Under the pieces are notes generated by a model. It saw only the letters and a list, made by a program, of their open reading frames with translations. It was not told the DNA's origin and made no database searches. From the NCBI GenBank assembly GCA_943912335.1, contig CALTUD010000016.1, positions 14,410 through 78,409 on the forward strand: a stretch of 64,000 bases of DNA. The letters are read 5' to 3'. This document shows positions 17,001 to 24,605 of this stretch, piece after piece (position 1 is the first letter of the stretch; each line of letters starts with the position of its first letter). The position numbers and the translations under genes were made by a program. This DNA comes from an uncultured Acetobacteraceae bacterium. GTDB taxonomy: Bacteria > Pseudomonadota > Alphaproteobacteria > Acetobacterales > Acetobacteraceae.

Positions 17001-17276
17001 ATCCGTCAGGCGGCGCTGCTGCGGTTCCGGCCGATCCTGATGACCACGCTGGCCGCGGCGTTCGGCGCGCTGCCGCTGATGCTGGGCACCGGCACCGGCT
17101 CGGAGCTGCGCCGTCCGCTGGGTATCGCCATCGTCGGCGGTTTGGCGGTGAGTCAGTTGCTGACCTTGTTCACCACGCCGGTGATCTATCTGTTCATGGA
17201 CGGGCTGTCGCGTCGCACGCGGCGCTGGATCAACCGTCATGACGCGCCCGACGCGCCGGCGCCCGGCACGCCGTGA
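14094..17276 (+). CDS. RND efflux pump subunit, MdtB-like
   Basis: A 1060-residue HAE1-family inner-membrane proton/drug antiporter. It begins VNPSRIFIERPVATTLLMLA with a GTG start, which is typical. The proton-relay Asp pair is at residues 401-402 (GFVVDDAIVMIEN) and the partner lysine is in the later GIVKKNAIMMIDF helix. There are 12 membrane helices and two large periplasmic loops. A short Ser/Thr-rich insert (about 16440-16500) sits in the second loop. The stop overlaps the next pump gene by four bases (GTGA). Two different pump genes in tandem are characteristic of MdtBC-type heteromultimeric pumps. Confidence 0.93.
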   Translation: MNPSRIFIERPVATTLLMLAILMVGLLGFRFLPIAALPQVEYPTIQVQTFYPGAGPQVMTTYVTAPLEYQLGQMPGLDQMESQSSAGASVITLRFGLSMNINVAQQEVQAAINAANSLLPSDLPAPPIYAKVNPADTPILTLGITSKTMKLTDVEDYVDTRLAQKISQISGVGLVTLTGGNRKAIRVNVNTRALSSYGIALDDLRTIIGTVNVNAPTGTFDGPLHATTLQIDGQITAPEVLANQVIAYNNGAPIRVRDVAAVTSGPENTQLAAWANKTPAIVLNVQRQPGANVIAVVDSIKRILPRLRQDIPAGIEITPLTDRTTTIRASVADVEFELLLAIALVVLVIFVFLRNIPATIIPSLSVPLSLIGTMAVMDLLGFSLDNLSLMSLTIATGFVVDDAIVMIENIARFIEMGETRMQAALKGAGQIGFTIVSLTVSLIAVLIPLLFMGDVVGRLFHEFAITLSVTIVISAVVSLTLVPMMCARMLREEPHHADGTAAHRSSRFARWSEAAIDRTIAAYGRGLDRVLRHQTLMLILFVATVALTVFLVMVIPKGFFPVQDTGVVQGISVAAQDTSLDAMSKHQQALGDAILADPDVESLSSFIGVDGTNMTLNQGRFLINLKPRDDRSLSASAVIRRIESEVSDVPGISLFMQPVQDLSLDTAVSATQYQFVLETPNYDDFAVWVPKVLDSLRALPQLADVTSDLQATGKVADVILDRANGARFSITPQTVDNALYDSFGQRQISTIYTQTNQYRVILGVQPSLAKDLTSLNQVYLPGTSSSSSTSNTGARRQATGGLVPLSQVAQVRLGTGPLLISHLGQFPATTISFNLKPGASLGPAVTAIENAEKRIGLPKTFSTAFQGTAAAFQDSLGNELFLVIAALAAVYIVLGVLYESFIHPVTILSTLPSAGIGAILALMIAGADLDVMGIIGIVLLIGIVKKNAIMMIDFALVAEREEGLAPQAAIRQAALLRFRPILMTTLAAAFGALPLMLGTGTGSELRRPLGIAIVGGLAVSQLLTLFTTPVIYLFMDGLSRRTRRWINRHDAPDAPAPGTP

Positions 17277-20200
17277 ACGTTTCGCGTCCCTTCATTCTGC
17301 GGCCGGTGGCGACCACGCTGCTGGCGGTGGCGCTCGCCCTGTCCGGGGCGTTCGCCTACACCAAGCTGCCGGTGGCGCCGCTGCCGAACGTGGCGTTTCC
17401 GGTGATCCAGGTGCAGGCGACGCAGCCGGGCGGGTCGCCGGACGAAGTGGCCGCCACCGTGGCGACGCCGCTGGAGCGGCATCTGGGCACGATTGCCGGC
17501 GTCACCGAGATGACGTCGGAAAGCAACCAGAACACGACGCGCATCACCATCCAGTTCTCGTTGAGCACCAACGTGGACGATGCGGCGCAGGAGGTGGAGG
17601 CGGCGATCCAGGCGGCGCGTGCCGATCTGCCGACATCGCTGCGCTCGAACCCGACCTTCCGGAAATTCAATCCGGCCGGCCAGCCCATCATGATCCTGGC
17701 GTTGACGTCGAAGACCAAGACGGCACCGCAACTTTACGACATCGCCACCAACGATCTCCAGCAGCAATTGTCCAAGATCAAGGGCGTCGGCAACTTCCAG
17801 CTCGGCGGCTCGGCCTTGCCGGCGGTGCGCGTCGAGCTCGATCCCTTGCCGATGTTCCAGCAGGGTCTGGGCTTCGAGGACGTGCGTGCAGCGCTGGCTT
17901 CGGCCAATGCCAACACGCCCAAGGGTTTCATCGATATCGGCCCGACGCGCTACCAGCTCGACACCAACGACCAGGCGCGCAAGGCGGACGATTATCGCGA
18001 TCTGGTGGTGGGCTACCGCAACGGCGCGCCGATCCGTCTGGCGCAGGTCGCGTCCGTGACCGACGGCGTCGAGGACATTCGCAACGCGGGCTACTTCAAC
18101 GGCGAAGCCTCTGTCGTCAGCATCGTGTTTCCGCAGGCCGATGCGAACATCATCAAGACCATTGACGCGATCAAGCAGCAACTGCCGATCCTGGAAGCCG
18201 CCCTGCCGGCCGATGTGAAGCTGCATGTCGGGCTCGATCGCTCCACCACCATTCGCGCGGCGGTGAAGGACACGCAGTTCACGCTGATCATCGCCATCGT
18301 TCTGGTGGTGCTGGTGGTGCTGGTGTTCCTGCGGACGCTGCGCTCGACATTGATTCCGGCCGTCGCCGTGCCGGTCTCGATCATTTCCACCTTCGGCGCG
18401 ATGTATCTGCTGGGGTTCGCGCTCGACAATCTGTCGCTGATGGCGCTGACCATCGCCACCGGTTTCGTGGTGGACGATGCGATCGTGGTGCTAGAGAACA
18501 TCGCCCGCCACATGGAAGACGGCATGGGGCGCCTGGAAGCGTCGCTTCTGGGCGCGTCGGAGGTCGGCTTCACCGTGATGTCGATCACCGTGTCGCTGAT
18601 CGCGGTGTTTCTGCCGATCCTTCTTCTGCCCGGCATCGCGGGCAAGTTCTTCTTCGAATTCGCGATGACGCTGATCGTGACCATCAGCGTGTCGTTGCTG
18701 CTGGCATTGACGGTCACGCCGATGATGTGCGCGCTGATCCTGCGCGTGCAGCCGCGCGTGAATGCCGAACAGACGGAGCGGGATGCAGCCGCCGCGCGCG
18801 CGAAGAGCGGCGCCTGGACACGCGGGCTCGCCTTCGCCGGGGCGGCGATCGAGCGCGGTCTGGACGGGATGCAGAACAGCTACGAGCGTTCGCTCGGCTG
18901 GGCGATGCGGCACCGGCGGATCATGCTGCTCACCCTGCCGCTGACCATCGTGCTGACGGGGGTGTTGTTCGCCAAGATCCCGAAAGGGTTCTTTCCCACC
19001 GAGGATAACGGCCTGCTGATCGCGCACATCGAAGGCGAGCAGACCATCTCGTTCCAGAACATGCGCGACAAGCTCATCCATGTTCAGAAGGAGATCACCG
19101 CGGACCCGGACGTTCTGTCCGTGGTGGGGTTCACCGGAGGACGGTCGTCCAACCAGGCGCAGATCTTCATCCAGCTCAAGGACAAGAGCGTCCGCCACGA
19201 CAGCAACGACCAGACCATCGCCCGTCTGCGCAAGCGGATGCAGGACATGGTGGGCGCGCGCTTCTTCGCCTTCTCGGCCGGAGACGTGCGGGCCGGAGCG
19301 CGGGAAAGCAACGCAGCCTATCAGTTCTCGCTGCAATCGGACGACGCGCCGCTGCTCTACAAATGGACGCCCTTGATCGAGGCGGCGCTGAAGAAGCGGT
19401 CCGAGCTGGTGGACGTGGATTCCGACGTGTCGCAGGGCGGCTCGGCGATCACCGTCGACATCGATCGCGACACCGCCGCGCGCTATCGCATCACGCCTCA
19501 GCTGATCTCCAACACGCTCTACGATGCGTTCGGCCAGCGCAGCGCGTCGGTGATCATGAACACGCTGAACCAGTACCACGTCGTGATGGAGGTGGCGCAG
19601 CGCTACCAGCAGACGCCCGACATCATGCAGCAGATGTATGTGAGTGCGTCGGCGGGAACGGCGACGGGCAGCGCGTCCTCCAACCTGATCCGCGTGAACA
19701 GCGCCAGCTCCAACAGCGCAGCCGGTTCCAACGGCGGATCGAGCGGTGCTGGCGCGGTCGGCAACGGCGTCACCAGCGTCTCGACCAGCGGCACCGGCGG
19801 CGTGAGCGCCAGCGGGGCTTCGGGCGGCACCGACACGCAGTCGGCGGCGAAGCAGTCGCAGCAGAATGCGGCCAGCAACAGCCTGGCCGGCGGCAAGGGC
19901 GCATCGAGCGGGTCCGCCGTCTCGTCGTCCCGGGAAACCATGGTGCCGTTGATCAACCTGTCCAAGCTGACGCCGGACACGACGCCGTTGCAGGTGAGCC
20001 ACGATGGCGGCTTCGTCGCGGCCACGCTGTCGTTCAACACCCCGCCCGGCGGTTCGCTGAGCGCGGCGGAAACCGCGATCCAGGACACCATGCTGCGTTT
20101 GCACGTGCCGTCGAACATCCACGGATCGTTCGCCGGGAACGCCAAGGAACTGGACGAGGCCAACAACAGCTATCCGCTGGTGCTGCTGGGCGCCTTGCTG

Positions 20201-20719
20201 GCGGTCTACATCACGCTCGGCATTCTCTATGAAAGCTACGTCCATCCGCTGACCATCCTGTCCACCCTGCCCTCGGCCGGCGTGGGCGCGCTTCTGGCGC
20301 TGGAACTGTTCGGCGAGGAGTTCACGCTGATCGCGATGATCGGCATCGTCCTGCTGATCGGCATCGTGAAGAAGAACGCGATCCTGCTGGTGGATTTCGC
20401 GCTGGTGCAGGAGCGGGATCACGGCATGTCGCCGCGGGATTCGATCCTCGAGGCCTGCCGGATGCGGTTCCGGCCGATCATGATGACGTCGTTCGCAGCC
20501 GCTCTGGGCGCGCTGCCGCTGGTGCTCGGCAACGGCTATGGCAACGAGTTGCGGCGGCCTCTGGGCCTGTCCGTGATCGGCGGCCTGCTCGTGAGCCAGG
20601 CGCTGACCCTCTACACCACCCCGGTCGTGTATCTGTATCTCGACCGGATGCGGCACTGGTGGAACCGTCGCGGATGGCGCCGTTCCCGCCGCTTGCAACA
20701 GGACCCAGCCGCAGGATGA
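17273..20719 (+). CDS. RND efflux pump subunit, MdtC-like, with long low-complexity insert
   Basis: A 1148-residue HAE1-family pump, starting at the GTG that overlaps the MdtB-like stop. The catalytic Asp pair is again at residues 401-402 (GFVVDDAIVVLEN) and the lysine is in GIVKKNAILLVDF. It is about 100 residues longer than normal because of an unusual Ser/Gly/Ala/Asn/Thr-rich stretch at about residues 790-888 (19641-19936), between YVSASAG and RETMVPL. This is at the junction of the docking and porter subdomains of the second periplasmic loop. The rest aligns by eye with MdtC without disruption. Its stop overlaps the outer-membrane factor start (ATGA). Confidence 0.93.
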   Translation: MNVSRPFILRPVATTLLAVALALSGAFAYTKLPVAPLPNVAFPVIQVQATQPGGSPDEVAATVATPLERHLGTIAGVTEMTSESNQNTTRITIQFSLSTNVDDAAQEVEAAIQAARADLPTSLRSNPTFRKFNPAGQPIMILALTSKTKTAPQLYDIATNDLQQQLSKIKGVGNFQLGGSALPAVRVELDPLPMFQQGLGFEDVRAALASANANTPKGFIDIGPTRYQLDTNDQARKADDYRDLVVGYRNGAPIRLAQVASVTDGVEDIRNAGYFNGEASVVSIVFPQADANIIKTIDAIKQQLPILEAALPADVKLHVGLDRSTTIRAAVKDTQFTLIIAIVLVVLVVLVFLRTLRSTLIPAVAVPVSIISTFGAMYLLGFALDNLSLMALTIATGFVVDDAIVVLENIARHMEDGMGRLEASLLGASEVGFTVMSITVSLIAVFLPILLLPGIAGKFFFEFAMTLIVTISVSLLLALTVTPMMCALILRVQPRVNAEQTERDAAAARAKSGAWTRGLAFAGAAIERGLDGMQNSYERSLGWAMRHRRIMLLTLPLTIVLTGVLFAKIPKGFFPTEDNGLLIAHIEGEQTISFQNMRDKLIHVQKEITADPDVLSVVGFTGGRSSNQAQIFIQLKDKSVRHDSNDQTIARLRKRMQDMVGARFFAFSAGDVRAGARESNAAYQFSLQSDDAPLLYKWTPLIEAALKKRSELVDVDSDVSQGGSAITVDIDRDTAARYRITPQLISNTLYDAFGQRSASVIMNTLNQYHVVMEVAQRYQQTPDIMQQMYVSASAGTATGSASSNLIRVNSASSNSAAGSNGGSSGAGAVGNGVTSVSTSGTGGVSASGASGGTDTQSAAKQSQQNAASNSLAGGKGASSGSAVSSSRETMVPLINLSKLTPDTTPLQVSHDGGFVAATLSFNTPPGGSLSAAETAIQDTMLRLHVPSNIHGSFAGNAKELDEANNSYPLVLLGALLAVYITLGILYESYVHPLTILSTLPSAGVGALLALELFGEEFTLIAMIGIVLLIGIVKKNAILLVDFALVQERDHGMSPRDSILEACRMRFRPIMMTSFAAALGALPLVLGNGYGNELRRPLGLSVIGGLLVSQALTLYTTPVVYLYLDRMRHWWNRRGWRRSRRLQQDPAAG
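19641..19936 (+). repeat. Low-complexity Ser/Gly/Ala insert inside the MdtC-like gene
   Basis: About 99 codons made almost wholly of Ser, Gly, Ala, Asn, Thr and Val with a few Gln, Asp and Lys. The frame stays open and conserved pump sequence resumes immediately after. There are no obvious long tandem units, so it is compositionally biased rather than a perfect repeat. Confidence 0.8.
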
Positions 20720-22287
20720 GCATGTTCCGCCGCCTTGTTCCGCAGAACCATCGCCCGCGCCGGCTGTCCGCCCTTCTGCTGGCGGGCCTGTGCGCCGGCT
20801 GCATGGTCGGGCCGGACTACCACAAGCCCGACGCGATCCTGTCGGCGCGGTTCAAGGAGATGCCGCCGCCGCCCGGCTGGGCGTTCGCCGATCCGCATTA
20901 TGCCGAACTGCCGAAAGGCCGCTGGTGGGAGGTCTATAACGACCCGCAGCTAAGCCGGCTCGAAGAGCGGGTGAACATCTCCAACCAGACCATCAAGGCG
21001 GACGAGGCCGCGTTCCGTCAGGCGCGGGCCATCGTGGACGAGGCGAGAAGCGCGTTGTTTCCCACCGCCTCGCTGACTCCCGGCATCACGCGCAGCGGCG
21101 CCGGGCAGAACAGCAGCACGCTGACGTCCAGCATTCCGACCACCGGGGCGCTGCCGTTGGATATCACCTCCAGCGGCGCGCACGAGACCGCCTTCACCCG
21201 CTACCAGCTGTCCGGCACGCTGGACTGGGAACCGGACATCTGGGGCAAGGTCCGCCGCCAGGTGGAGTCCAACGTGGCGAACGCGCAGGCGAGCCAGGCC
21301 ACGCTCGATGCCGCGCGGCTGTCGGAGCAGACCAGCCTCGCCACGTACTATTTCGAGATGCGGTATCAGGACAGCCTGATCACGCTGCTGAACCAGTTCG
21401 TCAGCTATTACGAGCAGAACGCCGCCATCAACCGCAACCAGGTCGCAGCCGGCACCGCCGACCCGTCCGATCTGCTGCAGGCGGAAACGCAGGTGGCCAG
21501 CACGAAGGCGCAGGCCGTGGCGGCCGGGGTCGCGCGTGCGCAGTACGAGCACGCCATCGCCGTGCTGATCGGCGTGCCGCCCGCCGATCTGAGCATCGCG
21601 CCGAGCGCGCTGCCGACCGTTATTCCGGCGATCCCGGTGACGATCCCGTCCCTGCTGCTGCAACGGCGGCCGGACATAGCGGAAGCGGAGCGGATCATGG
21701 AGCAGCAGAACGCGCTGATCGGGGTTGCGATCGCGGCGTATTTCCCGACCATCTCCTTGTCCGCGACCGCCAGCTATGCCGGCAACCCGATCGGCTCCCT
21801 GTTCAAGCTCGCCAACCGGAGCTGGAGCATCGCCGCCAGCGCCGCGGAGGCGCTGTTCCAGGGCGGTCTGCGCTCCGCCGACGTGCGTGCGGCCAGGGCC
21901 GCGTTCGACCAGGCGGTGGCGAATTACCGCCAGACCGTCCTGACGGCGATGCAGGGGGTGGAGGACCAGCTGTCCAACCTGCGCATCCTGTCGCAGCAGG
22001 CCGATGCCCAGGCGCGCGCGGTGGATCTGGCCAATCAGGCCGTGGTGGTGTCGCTGAACCAGTATCGTGCCGGCACCGCGATCTACACCACGGTGATCAC
22101 CAACCAGGAAACCGCGCTCAGCAACGCGCAGACGGCGCTGGGCGTGCAGGAGAACCGCATGGTGGACAGCGTGCAGCTGATCACCGCGCTCGGCGGCGGC
22201 TGGACCACCGGCGATCTGATCTCGAAGGACGCATTGCAGAGCGACAATCCGCTGCTGCCCTCCTTCGTCAGCCCCGACCGGAACTGA
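20716..22287 (+). CDS. Outer-membrane efflux factor (NodT/OprM-like lipoprotein)
   Basis: A 523-residue TolC-like channel subunit. The N-terminus has a signal ending in a lipobox-like LCAGC followed by MVGPDYHKP, the hallmark of NodT/OprM lipoproteins. Two tandem repeats of coiled-coil helices carry motifs such as YQLSGTLDWEPDIWGKVRRQ and LLLQRRPDIAEAERIMEQQN, and later the AEALFQGGLRSADV strand region. It forms the trimeric outer-membrane duct of the tripartite pump. ATG 20716 overlaps the pump stop by four bases; ATG 20722 is an alternative. It is the fourth gene in the operon. Confidence 0.92.
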   Translation: MSMFRRLVPQNHRPRRLSALLLAGLCAGCMVGPDYHKPDAILSARFKEMPPPPGWAFADPHYAELPKGRWWEVYNDPQLSRLEERVNISNQTIKADEAAFRQARAIVDEARSALFPTASLTPGITRSGAGQNSSTLTSSIPTTGALPLDITSSGAHETAFTRYQLSGTLDWEPDIWGKVRRQVESNVANAQASQATLDAARLSEQTSLATYYFEMRYQDSLITLLNQFVSYYEQNAAINRNQVAAGTADPSDLLQAETQVASTKAQAVAAGVARAQYEHAIAVLIGVPPADLSIAPSALPTVIPAIPVTIPSLLLQRRPDIAEAERIMEQQNALIGVAIAAYFPTISLSATASYAGNPIGSLFKLANRSWSIAASAAEALFQGGLRSADVRAARAAFDQAVANYRQTVLTAMQGVEDQLSNLRILSQQADAQARAVDLANQAVVVSLNQYRAGTAIYTTVITNQETALSNAQTALGVQENRMVDSVQLITALGGGWTTGDLISKDALQSDNPLLPSFVSPDRN

Positions 22288-22634
22288 TGCTGTTCGCGGT
22301 CAAGGTGGCGATCTCGGCGCTGCTGATCGCGATCGTGTCGACCGTGGCCCGGAAGCAGCCGGCCCTGGGCGCGCTGATCGCGTCGCTGCCTCTGGTGTCC
22401 GTGCTGGGCATGATCTGGCTGTGGCTCGAGACACGCGACCCCGTACGCATGGAACAGCACGTGACGGCGACGTTCTGGTACGTGGTGCCATCCTTGCCGA
22501 TGTTTCTGCTGATCCCGGCGTTGATGCGGGCCGGGCTGTCGTTCTGGTGGTCGTTGCTGGCGGGATGCGTACTGACGGCGGGGCTCTACCTGTCGACCGT
22601 GGCGATCGCGTCCCGCTTCGGGGTGAAGCTGTAG
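22287..22634 (+). CDS. DUF3147 family membrane protein
   Basis: A 115-residue protein with four hydrophobic helices. The sequence MLFAVKVAISALLIAIVSTV at the start, GALIASLPLVSVLGMIWLW and VVPSLPMFLLIPALMR match the DUF3147 family pattern. The family has no assigned function. The ATG overlaps the stop of the outer-membrane factor gene (TGATG), so it is the fifth gene of the efflux operon. It is followed directly by the operon's hairpin terminator. A supportive role in pump assembly or membrane adaptation is speculative. Confidence 0.75.
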   Translation: MLFAVKVAISALLIAIVSTVARKQPALGALIASLPLVSVLGMIWLWLETRDPVRMEQHVTATFWYVVPSLPMFLLIPALMRAGLSFWWSLLAGCVLTAGLYLSTVAIASRFGVKL

Positions 22635-22644
22635 CAGCCGGCGC

Positions 22645-22684
22645 ACACGAAAACCCCGGCGCCTTTCGGCGCCGGGGCTCGTGT
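22645..22684. terminator. Strong bidirectional hairpin after the RND operon
   Basis: CCCCGGCGCC (22654-22663) and GGCGCCGGGG (22668-22677) form a 10-bp stem with a TTTC loop. It is extended by ACACGA (22645-22650) pairing with TCGTGT (22679-22684). It lies between the plus-strand efflux operon and the minus-strand DUF1328 gene and probably ends both. AAA bases just inside the outer stem give the minus-strand transcript a short U-run. Confidence 0.8.
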
Positions 22685-22708
22685 CGGTTCAAACCGTCGC
22701 CGGGCGGA

Positions 22709-22882
22709 TCAGAAGATCGCCTTGCCCGCCATCAGGCCCAGGATCAGGAAGATCAGGAAGATGACGATGGCGATGAAGAACAGGATCTTGGCGATGCCTG
22801 CGGTCGCTGCGGACAGGCCGCCGAAGCCGAAGATGCCGGCGATGATGGAGATCACCAGGAACAGAAGAGCGAGCTTGAGCAT
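22709..22882 (-). CDS. DUF1328 family small membrane protein (YtjA-like)
   Basis: A 57-residue, highly hydrophobic protein with two helices: MLKLALLFLVISIIAGIFGF, then a GGLSAATAGIAKILFF turn and IAIVIFLIFLILGLMAGK. This matches DUF1328/YtjA, whose members are short inner-membrane proteins of unknown role, often near stress genes. A GAGGAT Shine-Dalgarno-like motif precedes the ATG at 22882. It sits 43 bp downstream of the CsbD-like gene on the same strand, so co-expression as a stress unit is plausible. Confidence 0.8.
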   Translation of the reverse strand: MLKLALLFLVISIIAGIFGFGGLSAATAGIAKILFFIAIVIFLIFLILGLMAGKAIF

Positions 22883-22925
22883 GGGACGATCCTCGTTTCA
22901 GATTATGGGTAGCTAAGCGGCCGGA

Positions 22926-23177
22926 TCAGCGGCGCGCGAACAGGGCGCCGAGCAGGAAGCCGAGACCGACGGCGACGCCGACGGCGATCAGCGGCTGGTC
23001 GGCGGTCAGGTCGCGCACGGTGTCCAGCGTGTCGCCGTAATAGCTCTGCGCCTGACCCGCGAACTGACGCGCCTTACCCTTGGCCTGCATGGCGCTGTCG
23101 CCGAGCGCGCCGCCCATGCCGTCCTGAAGCTTGCCGACGACCTCTTCCGCAACGCCTTCGATCTTGTTCTCGTCCAT
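22926..23177 (-). CDS. CsbD-like protein with C-terminal membrane anchor (paralogue)
   Basis: An 83-residue protein beginning MDENKIEGVAEEVVGKLQDG, with the CsbD-like continuation GDSAMQAKGKARQFAGQAQ and a C-terminal DUF883/ElaB-like helix (PLIAVGVAVGLGFLLGALF) ending in ARR. It has the same domain layout as the protein at 10324-10605. An AGGAGA Shine-Dalgarno lies about 9 bases before the ATG at 23177. It is followed by the DUF1328 gene. The layout suggests a cytosolic stress domain tethered to the membrane; the actual function is unknown. Confidence 0.78.
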   Translation of the reverse strand: MDENKIEGVAEEVVGKLQDGMGGALGDSAMQAKGKARQFAGQAQSYYGDTLDTVRDLTADQPLIAVGVAVGLGFLLGALFARR

Positions 23178-23410
23178 TCGCGCGATCTCCTTCTCGATGC
23201 TCCCGGAAGGCGGGAGTGGTGTGTTGTCGTCGCCCCAACGCAACGGAGCGGCGAAAAGATGCGCGGCGTTCGATACGCGGCACGCACAGGGCTGCGACGC
23301 GCGGTTTCGTTACGACCCCGCGCAACCGGGCGGGCCCATCGCTGTTTCCGCGGCACCCGATCCCGACCCGGCCCTGCCCGGCCGGGTTTCTTCTTGTCCG
23401 GAACCGCTCC

Positions 23411-24490
23411 ATGAAGCTCTTCAACTGTCAGAACTGCGGCAATCTGCTCTACTTCGAGAACCGCTCCTGCGAACAATGCGGCACGACGCTCGGCTATCTG
23501 CCGCATGAGGAGCTTCTGTCGGCTCTGGTGCAGAACGGCGACGTGACCACCGCCGCCGGTTCGGCCGAACCGGACAAGCCGATGCGCCTGTGCGCCAACG
23601 CGGAACGGGATGCCTGCAACTGGCTGGTGGCGGCGGATTCGCCGGAAACGCTGTGCGCCTGCTGCCGCCACAACCGCACCATTCCGCCGCTGGACGACGA
23701 GGTCGCCGCCGCACGCTGGCGCAAGCTCGAGCTCGCCAAGCACCGGATGTTCTATTCGCTGCTCCGCCTGGGCATCCCCCTGCCCAACCGCGTGGACGAT
23801 CCGAACGAGGGCCTGTGCTTCGACATTCTCGACCCGATCCCGGGCGAGCCGAAGGTGCTGACAGGGCATCAGGACGGCGTGATCACCATCAATCTGGACG
23901 AGGCCGACGACGCGCATCGCGAGGAGATGCGCAACCAGATGCACGAAACCTACCGCACGCTGCTGGGGCATTTCCGGCACGAGGTGGGGCATTGGGTGTG
24001 GGACCGCCTGGTGCGCGACCAGAACCGCCTCGATGCATTCCGGGCCCTGTTCGGCGACGAGCGCGCCGACTACGCCGAGGCGCTGCAGAAGCACTACCGG
24101 GACGGTCCGGCGCCGGACTGGCAGGAGCGCACCATCTCCACCTACGCGACCTCGCACCCGTGGGAGGATTTCGCGGAAACCTGGGCGCACTACCTGCACA
24201 TTATGGACACGCTCGAGACGGCCAACGCGTTCGGCATGGGCGTGAAGCCGAAAGTGCCGCATCCGGACGATCTGGAGGTGAAGGTCGCGATCGATCCCTA
24301 CAAGACGGCGCATATGGACGAGATCCTCGGCCAGTGGATGCCGCTGGTCTACGCGATGAACAGCCTGAACCGCTCCATGGGGCTGTCGGACCTGTATCCG
24401 TTCATCATCTCGGAGCCGGTGCGCGAGAAGCTGGGCTTCATCCATGCCATGCTGCAGGACCAGCCGCCGGTGGCGCCGACCTCGCCCTGA
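23411..24490 (+). CDS. Zinc-ribbon putative zinc metallopeptidase (DUF2248 type)
   Basis: A 359-residue protein. An N-terminal zinc ribbon uses Cys6, Cys9, Cys20 and Cys23 (FNCQNCGNLLYFENRSCEQC). A second cysteine set follows at about residues 61-85 (RLCANAERDACNW, LCACC). The putative peptidase domain carries an HExxH motif at residues 190-194 (RHEVGHWVWD), with a downstream Glu in TSHPWEDFAETWAHYLH as a likely third ligand. This matches the 'putative zinc-binding metallopeptidase' family. The substrate is unknown. The ATG at 23411 directly precedes the zinc ribbon, and the gene ends just before a GC-rich hairpin. Confidence 0.85.
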   Translation: MKLFNCQNCGNLLYFENRSCEQCGTTLGYLPHEELLSALVQNGDVTTAAGSAEPDKPMRLCANAERDACNWLVAADSPETLCACCRHNRTIPPLDDEVAAARWRKLELAKHRMFYSLLRLGIPLPNRVDDPNEGLCFDILDPIPGEPKVLTGHQDGVITINLDEADDAHREEMRNQMHETYRTLLGHFRHEVGHWVWDRLVRDQNRLDAFRALFGDERADYAEALQKHYRDGPAPDWQERTISTYATSHPWEDFAETWAHYLHIMDTLETANAFGMGVKPKVPHPDDLEVKVAIDPYKTAHMDEILGQWMPLVYAMNSLNRSMGLSDLYPFIISEPVREKLGFIHAMLQDQPPVAPTSP

Positions 24491-24496
24491 TCATGG

Positions 24497-24530
24497 CCGG
24501 GCGGCGGTCAGGCTGCCGCCCGGATTTCCT
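24497..24530 (+). terminator. Probable intrinsic terminator after the metallopeptidase gene
   Basis: CCGGGCGGC (24497-24505) pairs with GCCGCCCGG (24515-24523) around a 9-base loop and is followed by ATTTCCTT. The hairpin starts 6 bp after the stop codon. The T-run is interrupted, so termination may be partial. Confidence 0.6.
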
Positions 24531-24605
24531 TCGGACGCGCGATCCGCGCGCTTGACCGCATGTCAGGCCCGTCCGTCAATCGCCGCGTCCAGCGCGAGGC
24601 CGCCG

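Noticed and set aside
13746..17240. Long minus-strand open frame opposite the MdtB-like pump gene
   Set aside because: Composition is dominated by His, Arg, Gln and Asp without any domain, while the opposite strand encodes an unmistakable RND pump.
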